In this document: positions 32,465 to 39,713 of the stretch, piece after piece
Numbering within the stretch: the stretch's first letter is position 1
Layout: every line of letters starts with the position of its first letter
DNA from: Pararoseomonas baculiformis
GTDB lineage: Bacteria; Pseudomonadota; Alphaproteobacteria; Acetobacterales; Acetobacteraceae
NCBI RefSeq assembly: GCF_017813395.1
Contig: NZ_JAGIZB010000029.1
Coordinates: 1 to 39,713, forward strand
Direction: 5' to 3'
DNA: 39,713 nucleotides
The notes under the pieces: generated by a model
Databases searched by the model: none
The model's input: the letters and a program-made list of their open reading frames with translations, nothing else
Told to the model about the DNA's origin: nothing
Translations under genes and position numbers: made by a program

Positions 32465-33391
32465 GTGGGGACGGTGCATCGCCTGATTGAGGCCCAGGGC
32501 AAGCAGGGGGCTCTGGCGGCCGACATCGATCGCCGTGTTGTGGAAGCCGCCGCGGCCTATATGGCTGACGAGGATTCCAGCGTCGGCTTCATCTACTCCG
32601 GCTGGACCCAGGCGGCTCTCCCGCACAAGCGATTAGCCGACGACGCTGTCTGGAAAATCGCCTCCGAGCACGTGACCCTGCTGGTCGAGCCTGGCCGGCG
32701 GGCTGTGGACTCTAGCGAGCAGCCCGAGTGGGTGGGGGTACCTTATGGGAGTCGCGCGCGCCTGATCCTGCTTTTTCTGCAGTCAGAGGCGCTCCGGACC
32801 GGCAGCCGGGAAATCGAGCTCGGCCGCAGTCTGCGTGCTTGGCTGTCGCGCCTTGGAATCCCGATTGGTGGCAAGAGCTTCAAGGACGTACGAGAGCAGG
32901 CTGAGCGAATCTCGCGCTGCCGGCTGACCTTCCATATCAAGGCTGCCGGCCGGGCCGGGCTAGTGAACCAAAACTTGGTCGATACGGCGATGTTCGTTGG
33001 CACGGACGACTCGCCTCAAGGGTCGCTCTTTGTCGACACAGTGCGCCTCTCGGAAAGCTTCTTCGAGCAGCTCCAACGGCATCCCGTGCCAATTGAGGAG
33101 GCCGCCATCAAGGCGCTCTCCAACAACTCCATGGCCTTGGACATCTACTGCTGGCTGACCTACCGCCTGCACGTCCTGCAGAGCCCGAAGCCCATCAGCT
33201 GGAAGGCCTTACAGGGGCAGTTTGGGGCCGGCTACAAGGGCCTTCACCACTTCAAGCCCAGGTTCCTGGAGAACCTCAACCTGGCCTGCGCGGTGTACCC
33301 GAGGGCGGAGGTGGAGGTGGACGAGCGCGGGGTGACGCTAAAGCCGTCTCGGGCGGCAGTGATGCCGAGGGCCATACGAGGCGGAAGCTAG
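32465..33391 (+). CDS. repA: Plasmid replication initiator, RepA type
   Basis: A 308-aa initiator resembling the plasmid RepA (RPA) family. Typical segments are WVGVPYGSRARLILLFLQSEALRT, ELGRSLRAWLSRLGIPIGG, DTVRLSESFFEQL and LDIYCWLTYRL, with winged-helix character. The GTG start follows a GGGGGAGAG ribosome site. It would bind the iterons upstream, open the origin and load the replication machinery. The gene itself contains one iteron (32705-32717). The protein is of normal length with no sign of damage. Confidence 0.9.
   Translation: MGTVHRLIEAQGKQGALAADIDRRVVEAAAAYMADEDSSVGFIYSGWTQAALPHKRLADDAVWKIASEHVTLLVEPGRRAVDSSEQPEWVGVPYGSRARLILLFLQSEALRTGSREIELGRSLRAWLSRLGIPIGGKSFKDVREQAERISRCRLTFHIKAAGRAGLVNQNLVDTAMFVGTDDSPQGSLFVDTVRLSESFFEQLQRHPVPIEEAAIKALSNNSMALDIYCWLTYRLHVLQSPKPISWKALQGQFGAGYKGLHHFKPRFLENLNLACAVYPRAEVEVDERGVTLKPSRAAVMPRAIRGGS
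32705..32717 (+). repeat. Iteron inside repA
   Basis: TGGACTCTAGCGA, matching the upstream iteron consensus at 12 of 13 positions, within codons for AVDSSEQ of RepA. It lies about 240 bp into the gene. Bound RepA could block elongation here, or the site could handcuff plasmids. Confidence 0.65.
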
Positions 33392-33466
33392 TAAAGAGCC
33401 CCTCCGTAAGTGGAGGAAAAAATTTCGTCCTTTAGTTCCTCTCAAACACCTTCTACAGCTAGATTC

Positions 33467-34375
33467 ATGGGCGCTCCGAAGAGCATAACCAGTGTCGAGG
33501 CTGTCCCGGTAATCGCTAAGGCTCTTAACTGGCCTGTCGCGAATGCTGAGACCCGCGCACGAATTCTCCAGAGGCATGAGCCGCCTTACTGGCCGCGTCC
33601 TGTTGGCCGTGGCGGCGGGAAGAATGCCGCTTACGCATCCTGCTGGCATGCCAATAATCTAATGCTCAGCATCGCTACTGCCGACGCCGTGACACCTGCT
33701 GGGCTAACGCCGGAGTTGGTGGGGGCTTACCGGGCGTTAGTCGTATCGGATGGGCCACAAGGATCGAATGAGCGGCCGGCAGAGATGGCGGATGCGATCT
33801 CCGCTTGGGTTAAAACCTTGTCGCCGGCCAACAACGAAAATTTCGCTCAGTCACGAGTGATCCCTGGTGCCACCCTCGGTGAAGCCTTGGACAACTTGGT
33901 AGACTGGATCAGCCGGCCCGAAGGGCAGGCTATTCGTCGCTGGTTCCGTACTTGCGGAATGTGCGTGGATCTAGGAGGCGGTTACGCCTTCCCACTTTGC
34001 GAGATCGGCTACTGCACAACCGACAACCAGGTTTTCCGGAGCACTTACCGTCATCATGGTAAAGGCGCTTGGCCGCAGGCTAAGGATGCCGATCCCTATC
34101 CGGCTATGACGGGGAAGACCCGGATCGAGTTTCGAGCCTTCGAGGTAATGGCCGACATCTGGGCTGAGAGCCGCCCTAAGGTGCTCGGCTTAGTGTCTCC
34201 ACTTCTCTCTTCTCCTGGCGTCACCACCGCCGAAAAGAAGAGCAAGACGCCGGAACCCCACCACAGGGCGCCGGCGTCCAGTACTCGTATCAACCAGCCA
34301 CGTGCATCACACGCAACAGGGTACTCCACGCCCCGGAAGCTAAGCGTGTGTGCATGTCCAATCAAGGGCATCTGA
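33467..34375 (+). CDS. Unknown plasmid protein, possible DNA-binding N-terminus
   Basis: A 302-aa protein I cannot name. The N-terminal MGAPKSITSVEAVPVIAKALNWPVANAETRARILQRHEPPYWP could be a small helix-turn-helix or winged domain that reads a plasmid site. The middle contains WISRPEGQAIRRWFRTCGMCVDLGGGYAFPLCEIGYCTTD with four Cys, and the C-terminus is basic. A longer frame from a GTG at 33410 is also open. Neither start has a strong ribosome site, so the start is uncertain. Its codons are less GC-biased than those of the neighbours. It follows repA in the same direction. Confidence 0.45.
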   Translation: MGAPKSITSVEAVPVIAKALNWPVANAETRARILQRHEPPYWPRPVGRGGGKNAAYASCWHANNLMLSIATADAVTPAGLTPELVGAYRALVVSDGPQGSNERPAEMADAISAWVKTLSPANNENFAQSRVIPGATLGEALDNLVDWISRPEGQAIRRWFRTCGMCVDLGGGYAFPLCEIGYCTTDNQVFRSTYRHHGKGAWPQAKDADPYPAMTGKTRIEFRAFEVMADIWAESRPKVLGLVSPLLSSPGVTTAEKKSKTPEPHHRAPASSTRINQPRASHATGYSTPRKLSVCACPIKGI

Positions 34376-34414
34376 GCTCGCGAGGTCTTTCCCCGGGGAG
34401 GGAGTCCCTCCTCT

Positions 34415-34696
34415 ATGAATTGCGACGTTGAAATGATCCCTCTTGGTGCGATGCGCCAGGAAGTAACGGACAATGCTGCCCGGAGCCCTGAAGTCCTGAC
34501 CCAGATGCGGCATCGCGCGCTGCTGGAGATGGCTTTGGACGGCCGGATTTCGGCGCGGCGTGAGCGTGGGCGCTGGTACGTGTGCCGTAGCAACCTGCCG
34601 GCGTTAGTAAGGACGCTGGGCGGCAATGCTCCGCGGAAGCCGGGTCGCCCTCGCAAGGCTTCCCCCTCCCACAATGAGGCGATGGTCGCGGCCTGA
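34415..34696 (+). CDS. Small helix-turn-helix / excisionase-like protein
   Basis: A 93-aa basic protein. Residues ~30-62, LTQMRHRALLEMALDGRISARRERGRWYVCRSNLPALVRTL, resemble the small winged-helix fold of excisionases and plasmid regulators. A Gly/Arg/Pro-rich tail (RKPGRPRKAS) with AT-hook character follows. It is likely to bind DNA, either as a plasmid gene regulator or as an accessory factor for a recombinase. A hairpin follows the stop at 34701-34744. M7 at 34433 is an alternative start. Confidence 0.6.
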   Translation: MNCDVEMIPLGAMRQEVTDNAARSPEVLTQMRHRALLEMALDGRISARRERGRWYVCRSNLPALVRTLGGNAPRKPGRPRKASPSHNEAMVAA

Positions 34697-34700
34697 ACAA

Positions 34701-34744
34701 CAAAGGGCCCGCGCCCGGGGTGCAAGCCGGGTGGGACCCTTTGG
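34701..34744 (+). terminator. Hairpin, probable terminator
   Basis: CAAAGGGCCC-GCGCCCGG pairs with CCGGG-TGGGACCCTTTG across a GGTGCAAG loop, a long stem with a few mismatches, 5 bp after the stop of the 93-aa gene. A good T-run is lacking, so it may need Rho or work as a transcript stabiliser. Confidence 0.5.
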
Positions 34745-34858
34745 GTACGCAACGCTACGGGACTGAACTACTCGGCACTAACTGACCGACCGTTCAAATA
34801 CCCTCGTGCGGCCTACCGTTCAAGCGTTGATCGTCGCCTCCCATGATGGGAGGCAGCG

Positions 34859-35194
34859 TTGCACGAATTTTATCTGCCCGCCGGCCCGTACCTCGAGGCG
34901 TTGGTTGAGCGCATCACGCTCAAGCCGGTCCACGAGGGCTTCACTCTCATCAATCTGCGGCTACCGGGCGTGCACCTCCCCGGCATCCAGGCGCACCGAG
35001 ACACTGCCGGTACGGTGACTCTGAAGGCACCGGAACGTGCTGAACAGCATGGCCAGCTCTGGTCGATCATCAACCTGCAGCCCGGCGTGCTGGAGGGCGC
35101 CGCCAGGGAAACGACGCGCCTCTTGGCCATGGGCGCCGCGCGAGTACCCCGCCGTAATGCCAGCGGCCCCCATAAGGGAGGGGAGCGCGGTTGA
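34859..35194 (+). CDS. Unknown protein upstream of primase-helicase
   Basis: A 111-aa protein, unnamed. It starts at a TTG after a GGGAGG ribosome site. It has a strand-rich MHEFYLPAGPYLEALVERITLKPVHEGFTLINLRLPGVHLPGI half, then WSIINLQPGVLEGAARETTRLLAMGA and a basic tail. Its stop TGA overlaps the TTG start of the 1190-aa gene (TTGA), so both are coupled. This suggests a partner or cofactor of the primase-helicase. Short copies of ACCGTTCAA at 34790 and 34818 lie just upstream and may be binding sites. Confidence 0.55.
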   Translation: MHEFYLPAGPYLEALVERITLKPVHEGFTLINLRLPGVHLPGIQAHRDTAGTVTLKAPERAEQHGQLWSIINLQPGVLEGAARETTRLLAMGAARVPRRNASGPHKGGERG

Positions 35195-38100
35195 CCGAAA
35201 GCCTTACCGTCCTGCGAACTATTGGGAAGCTGGTGATGGCGAAGTTGTACGCCATCGCTCCCAACGGGCTTGTCGTAAAGCGCGACTACTCGAACGCGCG
35301 CACCTTCTGCGTCAAGTCCATCCCTGTCGGCGGGATCCACGACCTGCTCTCCGCGCTACGCCGGATCGAGACCGACCCCACGGCCTGCGTCATCCGCGGC
35401 GTCCCCAATGCCACCACCAACCTCAATGGCACGCGTCGCGTGAAGGCGCAGAACGGCGGCACCTTCGAGGACCAGCCGCGCAGCTTCGTCATGCTGGACC
35501 TCGACAATGTGAAGCTGCCGCCCAGCGCTAGCCTGCTCTCCGACCCGGACGACGTGGCGCAGATCCTGGTGGATCTAGTGGCATCGAACATCCCCGAGCT
35601 CGATGGTGTCACCGCGGTTGTGCATTTCTCATCGTCCGCCGGCCTGGATGAGCAGGCCGAGGCCGAGAAGGCGGCCGGGATGATGCCACGGTGGGATGGT
35701 ATCCTGAAAAAGGGCGGCGGGATCGGCGCGCACGTCTGGTACTGGCTCAACCAGCCGGTGGATGGCGCACAGCTTGGCCGCTGGGTGGCGGCCGTGAATG
35801 CCCGCGTGGGCTTCAAGCTCGTGGATCCCGCCACCCTGCGGACCGTCCAGCCGCACTACACCGCCGCGCCGATTTTTGGTGAAGGCTTGCGCGACCCCCT
35901 GCTGGGGCGGCGCACGCTGCTGGTGGAGGGCGTGGAAGATGCGGCGGTGCTCGACATCCCCGAGCCTTCCCGCCGGCAGGCCTGGACGCCCGGTGAGAGC
36001 GGCCACGCTTCCCTTGGCTTCCAGGGATGGCTGGACGCGATCGGTGGTGCCGAGGGCTTCCACGGGCCCATCAACCGCGCAATCGCCAGCTACGTCGCCA
36101 CCAACTGGCCGGGACCGGACACCGACTCTCTCAAGGCGGCCCTAGTAGAGCGCATCGAGAGCGCAGATCCCGGTGGGCGCAGCCAGTCCGAGATCAAGCG
36201 TTACGCAAGCGACAAGATGCTGGACGCTCGGATCGCCTGGGTCGTCGGCCGCGAGCAGGACAAGCGCGATGCGATGGTGGCGGAAGCGGAGGTACGGGCG
36301 GCGCAGCCGATCGAGCCGACCTATCCCGACCGCTCCATCCCGCTCAAGGAGGCGACGAGCCGCAGCGCCGATCGCCTACAGGCGTTCGCAGACACGATCG
36401 CCGCCGGCAACGTGCCGCAGCTCCTCCATCGCAAGGACGTGGGCGGCGGCAAGACCTTCGACGCCATCGCCATGATCCCGACATTCCTGGGCGCCGGACG
36501 GGCTGTCGGACGCGGCCCGGTCCTGTTCGCGCATCCCCGGCACTCGCTGGGTGATCAGATCGCGGCGGATATCCGCAAGGGGCACCCGCACCTGAAGGTC
36601 GCAATCTGGCGCGGACAGGAGGCACTGAACCCGGACAAGACCGGCGCGACGATGTGCGAGGATCTGGACCTGCCGAGGCACGCCAAGGCGGCCGGGCAGT
36701 CGAACACGGCCGGGTGCATCGCGTGCCCGTTGGCCGGCGGGTGCGCCTACCTCCTCCAGGCTCATACCGGAGCGGGTGCGGACGTGTGGGTAGTCCCGCA
36801 CAACGTCCTCTTCCTCAAGCCGTTCCGGGCGTGGCCGCACGAGATCAAGGATGGGCACAAGCACCCGGTCCCACCATCTGTTGTCATCGTGGATGAGGAT
36901 GTGACGAGCACTGGCGTCGCTGGCCTCAACCCGCTGTCACCCGTGCAGCTCGCGATCTCCGCTCTGTCCTGGGACGCAGTGGGACCCCTGCGCGGGATGG
37001 GCGAGGAAAGACGGGCCCAGCGGGAGCTCCTCCTCCATCGGCGCGACCAGTTTTCGAAGCTTCTCTCCAAGGCGTCAGAGGGCGCGCTGTTCCGCGAGGC
37101 GCTGGCGGGAGAGTCGGTCGCGGACTCCATCTTCCAGGCCAAGGAGTGGGCCGCACTCGAATGGACGGTCAAACCCACGGTGAAGATCACCCAGGGCACC
37201 TCCCGCGCCGGCGCCATCACGGCATTCAAGGACGCCGCGGCGGTAGGCTTCACCAAGCTGCGCCCCATGCTGGGCGAGATGATCGCGGAGTTCCTAGAGA
37301 GCGGCGACGCGCGGAGCGTGAATCTCGCGCTGGCGCTGAATACCGCTCTCGGGCGGGAGCAGGGCACCGGCCCGGCCATCCGGTTCGCCTGGCGGCAGGA
37401 CATCCACCACGGGTGGCGCGGCCCGACCCTGTTCCTCGACGCAACTGGCAAGCCGGAAGTCCTGCGGCACTGGGCGCCGGACCTGGAGGTGGAAGACACC
37501 GAGATCGCCGCGCCGCACCAGTACGTCGTGCACGTCCCGGATCAGGAGATGGGGCGGACCTGGCTGCGGAGGGAGACAAACCTTCGAGCCGTGGTGGACT
37601 CGCTGATGGTCGAGGTGGCGCAAGCGAAGGGTGAAGTCCTCGCCATCGCGCAGATGGCAATCGAGACCCTGCTGCAGGACGAGCTGACGTACCGCGGCGC
37701 CACCTGCGACCCCATCCCGAAGGGGGCGAAAGCTAGCGACCCTACGACTTGGCGCTGGCCGTCCGGGAAGGTGCTGTACTTGGCGCACCATGGCAACGTC
37801 ACGGGGATGAATAGCTGGTCGAAAGTCGCCACGATCGTGAACATCGGCCGGCCCGCTATGCACCGCTTCGCGGGCGAGCGGATGGCCGAGGTGATCAATG
37901 GTAAGGCACTGAAAACCGTCCCAGATGCCCCGGGTAGCTGGTGGCCGACCGTCACCGCCGCGCTCCGTATGGCGGACGGGACCGGTCGGGCGGTTGATCG
38001 GCAGCCGCGGCACCCGGATCCTTTGGTGGAAGCCTATCGATGCACCGTGACGGAGGGGGCAGTCCTCCAGGGAGTTGGGCGGCCCCGAGGGGTCAGGCGC

Positions 38101-38763
38101 GAGAGCCACAACCCGGTGCGGGTCGTGATCCTGGCGGCGCTGGCTCTCCCCCTCACGGTGCATGAAGCCCCGAGCTGGAACGAGTACCGACCGAACCGGC
38201 TGGAGGTGGCGGTGGCGGAAGCCGCGCTATTCGGCCGCGCCATGCCCCTGGCCCCGGCGGACATGTCCATCGCCAGGACAGACCTCTGGCCGACTGCCAA
38301 GGCGGCGGAGCGGTTCTTGGAGGACCGCGGAGAACGATTTGAACTCCCCCAAACCCTTATGAGACAGATATATAAGGGGTCGGGGGGTTCCAAAATCCTC
38401 GTCGCGGCCCGGTACAGGAAGGGCCTCAGGGGCCGCTGGTCCGACGCCCTGGTACCGATTCGGAGAGGGCGGGAGTCGCTGGAAGCCCTAATCGGCCGGG
38501 TGCAGGCCTTCGAGCTCGTACATCCCGACTCTCCCACCCAAGATCCGGGCTTGGTCCCCCAAGTAGACAGCGAGGTCGCGGAGGAGCCGCCGCCTGTCGC
38601 CGCCCGCACCCCGGAGGCAGCCACGCAGGTCGTCTGGGACGCCGTAGATGCTGACGATTGGGAATGGGCGCCGATGGATGGATGGGTGCCGTCAGATCCC
38701 CTGGAGGATGTCCCGTTCCCACCATACGTCTATGCGGATCCTCACCCACGGGGCAGGCCGTGA
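35191..38763 (+). CDS. AEP-like primase fused to Fe-S-type SF2 helicase
   Basis: A 1190-aa fusion. Residues ~15-250 look like an archaeo-eukaryotic primase domain: FVMLDLDN with D103 and D105, then VVHFSSSAG and GAHVWYWL at ~143-185. Residues ~400-1050 are a helicase with Walker A DVGGGKT (416-422) and DEDV (568-571). Between them are four Cys, C489 and C509-x2-C512-x5-C518, next to ADVWVVPHNVL, the layout of the XPD/DinG iron-sulphur domain. The C-terminal ~140 residues are Pro/Asp-rich and probably disordered. It most likely primes and unwinds plasmid DNA. The TTG start is coupled to the 111-aa gene and has a GGGGAG site; the ATG at 35236 is an alternative. Confidence 0.8.
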   Translation: MTESLTVLRTIGKLVMAKLYAIAPNGLVVKRDYSNARTFCVKSIPVGGIHDLLSALRRIETDPTACVIRGVPNATTNLNGTRRVKAQNGGTFEDQPRSFVMLDLDNVKLPPSASLLSDPDDVAQILVDLVASNIPELDGVTAVVHFSSSAGLDEQAEAEKAAGMMPRWDGILKKGGGIGAHVWYWLNQPVDGAQLGRWVAAVNARVGFKLVDPATLRTVQPHYTAAPIFGEGLRDPLLGRRTLLVEGVEDAAVLDIPEPSRRQAWTPGESGHASLGFQGWLDAIGGAEGFHGPINRAIASYVATNWPGPDTDSLKAALVERIESADPGGRSQSEIKRYASDKMLDARIAWVVGREQDKRDAMVAEAEVRAAQPIEPTYPDRSIPLKEATSRSADRLQAFADTIAAGNVPQLLHRKDVGGGKTFDAIAMIPTFLGAGRAVGRGPVLFAHPRHSLGDQIAADIRKGHPHLKVAIWRGQEALNPDKTGATMCEDLDLPRHAKAAGQSNTAGCIACPLAGGCAYLLQAHTGAGADVWVVPHNVLFLKPFRAWPHEIKDGHKHPVPPSVVIVDEDVTSTGVAGLNPLSPVQLAISALSWDAVGPLRGMGEERRAQRELLLHRRDQFSKLLSKASEGALFREALAGESVADSIFQAKEWAALEWTVKPTVKITQGTSRAGAITAFKDAAAVGFTKLRPMLGEMIAEFLESGDARSVNLALALNTALGREQGTGPAIRFAWRQDIHHGWRGPTLFLDATGKPEVLRHWAPDLEVEDTEIAAPHQYVVHVPDQEMGRTWLRRETNLRAVVDSLMVEVAQAKGEVLAIAQMAIETLLQDELTYRGATCDPIPKGAKASDPTTWRWPSGKVLYLAHHGNVTGMNSWSKVATIVNIGRPAMHRFAGERMAEVINGKALKTVPDAPGSWWPTVTAALRMADGTGRAVDRQPRHPDPLVEAYRCTVTEGAVLQGVGRPRGVRRESHNPVRVVILAALALPLTVHEAPSWNEYRPNRLEVAVAEAALFGRAMPLAPADMSIARTDLWPTAKAAERFLEDRGERFELPQTLMRQIYKGSGGSKILVAARYRKGLRGRWSDALVPIRRGRESLEALIGRVQAFELVHPDSPTQDPGLVPQVDSEVAEEPPPVAARTPEAATQVVWDAVDADDWEWAPMDGWVPSDPLEDVPFPPYVYADPHPRGRP

Positions 38764-38846
38764 CGGTGGAAATTGGTGGCGCCGCGCGCGGAGGCTGTGC
38801 CGGACACGCCCCTGAGAACAGGCCCGCTGAGGCGGCACCTGAATAA
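38760..38846 (+). CDS. Possible 28-aa coupled ORF
   Basis: A GTG overlapping the primase-helicase stop (GTGA) opens a frame encoding VTVEIGGAARGGCAGHAPEN and a few more residues ending PAEAAPE. The overlap is the same type of coupling seen at several other junctions. At 28 aa with no recognisable motif it could be chance. Confidence 0.25.
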   Translation: MTVEIGGAARGGCAGHAPENRPAEAAPE

Positions 38847-38876
38847 TCCGAACAGCCCCATAGGAGAGGCAAGAGG

Positions 38877-39086
38877 ATGAAAACTGAAGCGAAGCCGCGG
38901 GCGCTGACTGCCAGCTCCGCAGGACAAATCCGACCCCCCGGGCGCAGAATCTGGCGCCGGGCGCAGTGGCGAAGCGGAGCCAGCCGAAGCCCCGGCCACG
39001 CCGAAAGAGGTGGTGAACTTCGCTGCGGCGCTCCGTCGGTCGGAACTGGTGGCTCTAGACATGGCCAATGTGGCGTTCGTGGCTGA
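38877..39086 (+). CDS. Possible start of a broken plasmid gene
   Basis: An ATG after GGAGAGGCAAGAGG opens a 69-aa frame beginning MKTEAKPRALTASSAGQIRP. The rest is Arg/Gly-rich and runs into the recombinase remnant in another frame. The start signals look real but the body does not, so this may be the 5' end of a gene cut off by recombination. Confidence 0.25.
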   Translation: MKTEAKPRALTASSAGQIRPPGRRIWRRAQWRSGASRSPGHAERGGELRCGAPSVGTGGSRHGQCGVRG

Positions 39087-39340
39087 GGGATGCTTCTCAC
39101 CCTGCGCCGGGCAAAGACGGACCAAGAGGGTCTTGGAACGAAAATTGGCGTCCCTTTCGGCCGGGCCGAGCGGACGTGCCCCATCCTGGCCCTACATGCC
39201 TGGCTAGAGACGGTTGCCATCGCGGAGGGGCAGTATTCCGCAGCGTCAGACGCCACGGCTTTCGCGGCGGCCAACGCCTATCGGATCGGGACGTGGCGCG
39301 CGTGGTGAAGGCGGCCGGCTACGATCCCGCTGCCCCAGCG
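39008..39340 (+). pseudogene. Tyrosine recombinase (integrase) remnant, two frameshifts
   Basis: Three consecutive frames give pieces of one tyrosine recombinase: FAAALRRSELVALDMANVAFVAEG (frame from 39010), then LLTLRRAKTDQEGLGTKIGVPFGRAERTCPILALHAWLE (from 39090), then VFRSVRRHGFRGGQRLSDRDVARVVKAAGYDPA (from 39068). The ALRRSEL Arg and RRAKTDQEG Lys regions are visible. The N-terminal arm-binding part and the final H-x-x-R/Y box are absent. Frameshifts lie near 39087 and 39230. It is dead, but it may be the source of the 13-7-13 sites at the left end. Confidence 0.8.
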
Positions 39341-39359
39341 ACAGAGCCCAAGCGGAACC

Positions 39360-39408
39360 CCGAGAGAATTGGCCTTATAACTTTCAAGTTACTGCTAAGT
39401 TCTCTCGG
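39360..39408. repeat. Nested inverted repeat next to integrase remnant
   Basis: Outer arms CCGAGAGAA (39360-39368) and TTCTCTCGG (39400-39408) enclose an inner palindrome TAACTT-TC-AAGTTA (39378-39391). The integrase similarity ends just before it. It may be a recombination site or a mobile-element end. A perfect 14-bp palindrome GATCGGCGCCGATC follows near 39421. Confidence 0.5.
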
Positions 39409-39507
39409 AAATCCCGGTCCCGATCGGCGCCGATCAGAACCCCAGCACGTGACCTAATCTGCAGGAAGATCCAACAGGTTACGAGTCATTCAGGGGGCGA
39501 TTGGGTA

Positions 39508-39684
39508 ATGAAACACAACGGGGAGCATTCCACGCTTCTTCGTCGCTGCGTCATCTGCCTCCTGCTTCTTCCGCTTCTCTTCCTCTTCGTGGCGTTGTTG
39601 CGCAAATCAGACTTAGGGCGTGAGTGTTCCTGTCCCGCTCTGATCAGGCGCGGGCGACGGTGTCGGGCATACCGAGGGCGTTGA
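39508..39684 (+). CDS. Possible small membrane protein cut by IS end
   Basis: An ATG opens MKHNGEHSTLLRRCVICLLL and continues as a Leu-rich PLLFLFVALL membrane segment. The IS903-like end begins at 39591, after about 27 codons, so the rest of the frame is IS sequence. It may be the start of an interrupted small membrane gene, with low certainty. Confidence 0.2.
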   Translation: MKHNGEHSTLLRRCVICLLLLPLLFLFVALLRKSDLGRECSCPALIRRGRRCRAYRGR

Positions 39685-39713
39685 AGGTGTTCAGGATGGC
39701 GCAGCGGATCTGC
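39591..39713 (-). mobile_element. Right end of an IS5-family (IS903-like) element
   Basis: GGCGTTGTTGCGCAAATCAG (39591-39610) resembles the IS903-group terminal repeat GGCTTTGTTGAATAAATC. On the minus strand 39713-39644 reads QIRCAILNTFNALGMPDTVA then RA and a stop, fitting the C-terminus of an IS5/IS903-type transposase with its Leu-Gly-Met-Pro motif. The rest of the element runs off the window. The 9 bases before 39591 would be one target duplication copy. Confidence 0.65.

Noticed and set aside
33401-33425. CCTCC-GTAAGT-GGAGG hairpin after repA as a terminator
   Set aside because: The stem is only 5 bp and is followed by A residues, not T. The GGAGG half could instead act as a ribosome site.
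1-39713. CRISPR array, tRNA or rRNA genes
   Set aside because: I saw no regularly spaced repeats of CRISPR type and no recognisable tRNA or rRNA sequence on either strand by eye. A tRNA scan was not possible here.

Overview
This window looks like part of a large plasmid, or a plasmid-borne accessory region, of a high-GC alphaproteobacterium. Two HWE-family sensor kinases, paired DUF6894 proteins and GC-rich codon use suggest Acetobacteraceae (Roseomonas-like) or Methylobacteriaceae. That placement is inference from gene content only. The plasmid assignment rests on a RepA-type initiator behind an iteron array (32.1-33.4 kb), a ParA/ribbon-helix-helix partition pair (30.3-31.2 kb) and a primase-helicase gene (35.2-38.8 kb).

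Left part (0-9.4 kb): two DUF6894 genes, a response regulator with its HWE kinase, an orphan ParD-like antitoxin overlapping a second HWE kinase, then a junkyard of broken mobile DNA. The junkyard holds an IS4-type transposase that has lost a catalytic Asp and its C-terminus, an IS481 fragment, and a diverged direct repeat. Two 33-bp sites with 13-7-13 architecture look like tyrosine-recombinase core sites. A gene with a PD-(D/E)XK-like motif follows.

Central island (9.4-29.7 kb): it is bounded by two inverted copies of the same unnamed gene, intact on the left and truncated on the right. Inside are a VapBC pair and a minus-strand six-gene cluster that is the most remarkable part of the window. 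In transcription order it encodes a sigma-70-like factor, an unknown 194-aa protein, an ImmA/IrrE-UvrD helicase with a degenerate nuclease-like end, a tandem ubiquitin-like/E2 fusion, a JAB-E1 (ThiF) fusion and a DUF6527 zinc-ribbon-like protein. Most junctions are 4-nt overlaps, so the proteins are probably made together. I infer a ubiquitin-like conjugation and deconjugation system joined to DNA processing and its own transcription factor, probably anti-phage or anti-plasmid. A divergent serine recombinase sits at its head. Next come a two-gene membrane/coiled-coil pair, a restriction-like module (GIY-YIG nuclease, SF2 helicase, MmeI-like methyltransferase without an evident nuclease domain) and a GmrSD-type DUF262/DUF1524 protein. 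The island therefore reads as stacked defence systems.

Right part (29.7-39.7 kb): partition genes, a repeat-rich non-coding region, the iteron origin and RepA, three small plasmid genes, and a 1190-aa protein joining an archaeo-eukaryotic-primase-like domain to a helicase with an XPD/DinG-type four-cysteine cluster. The window ends in a frameshifted tyrosine recombinase, a nested inverted repeat and the end of an IS5-family (IS903-like) element running off the edge.
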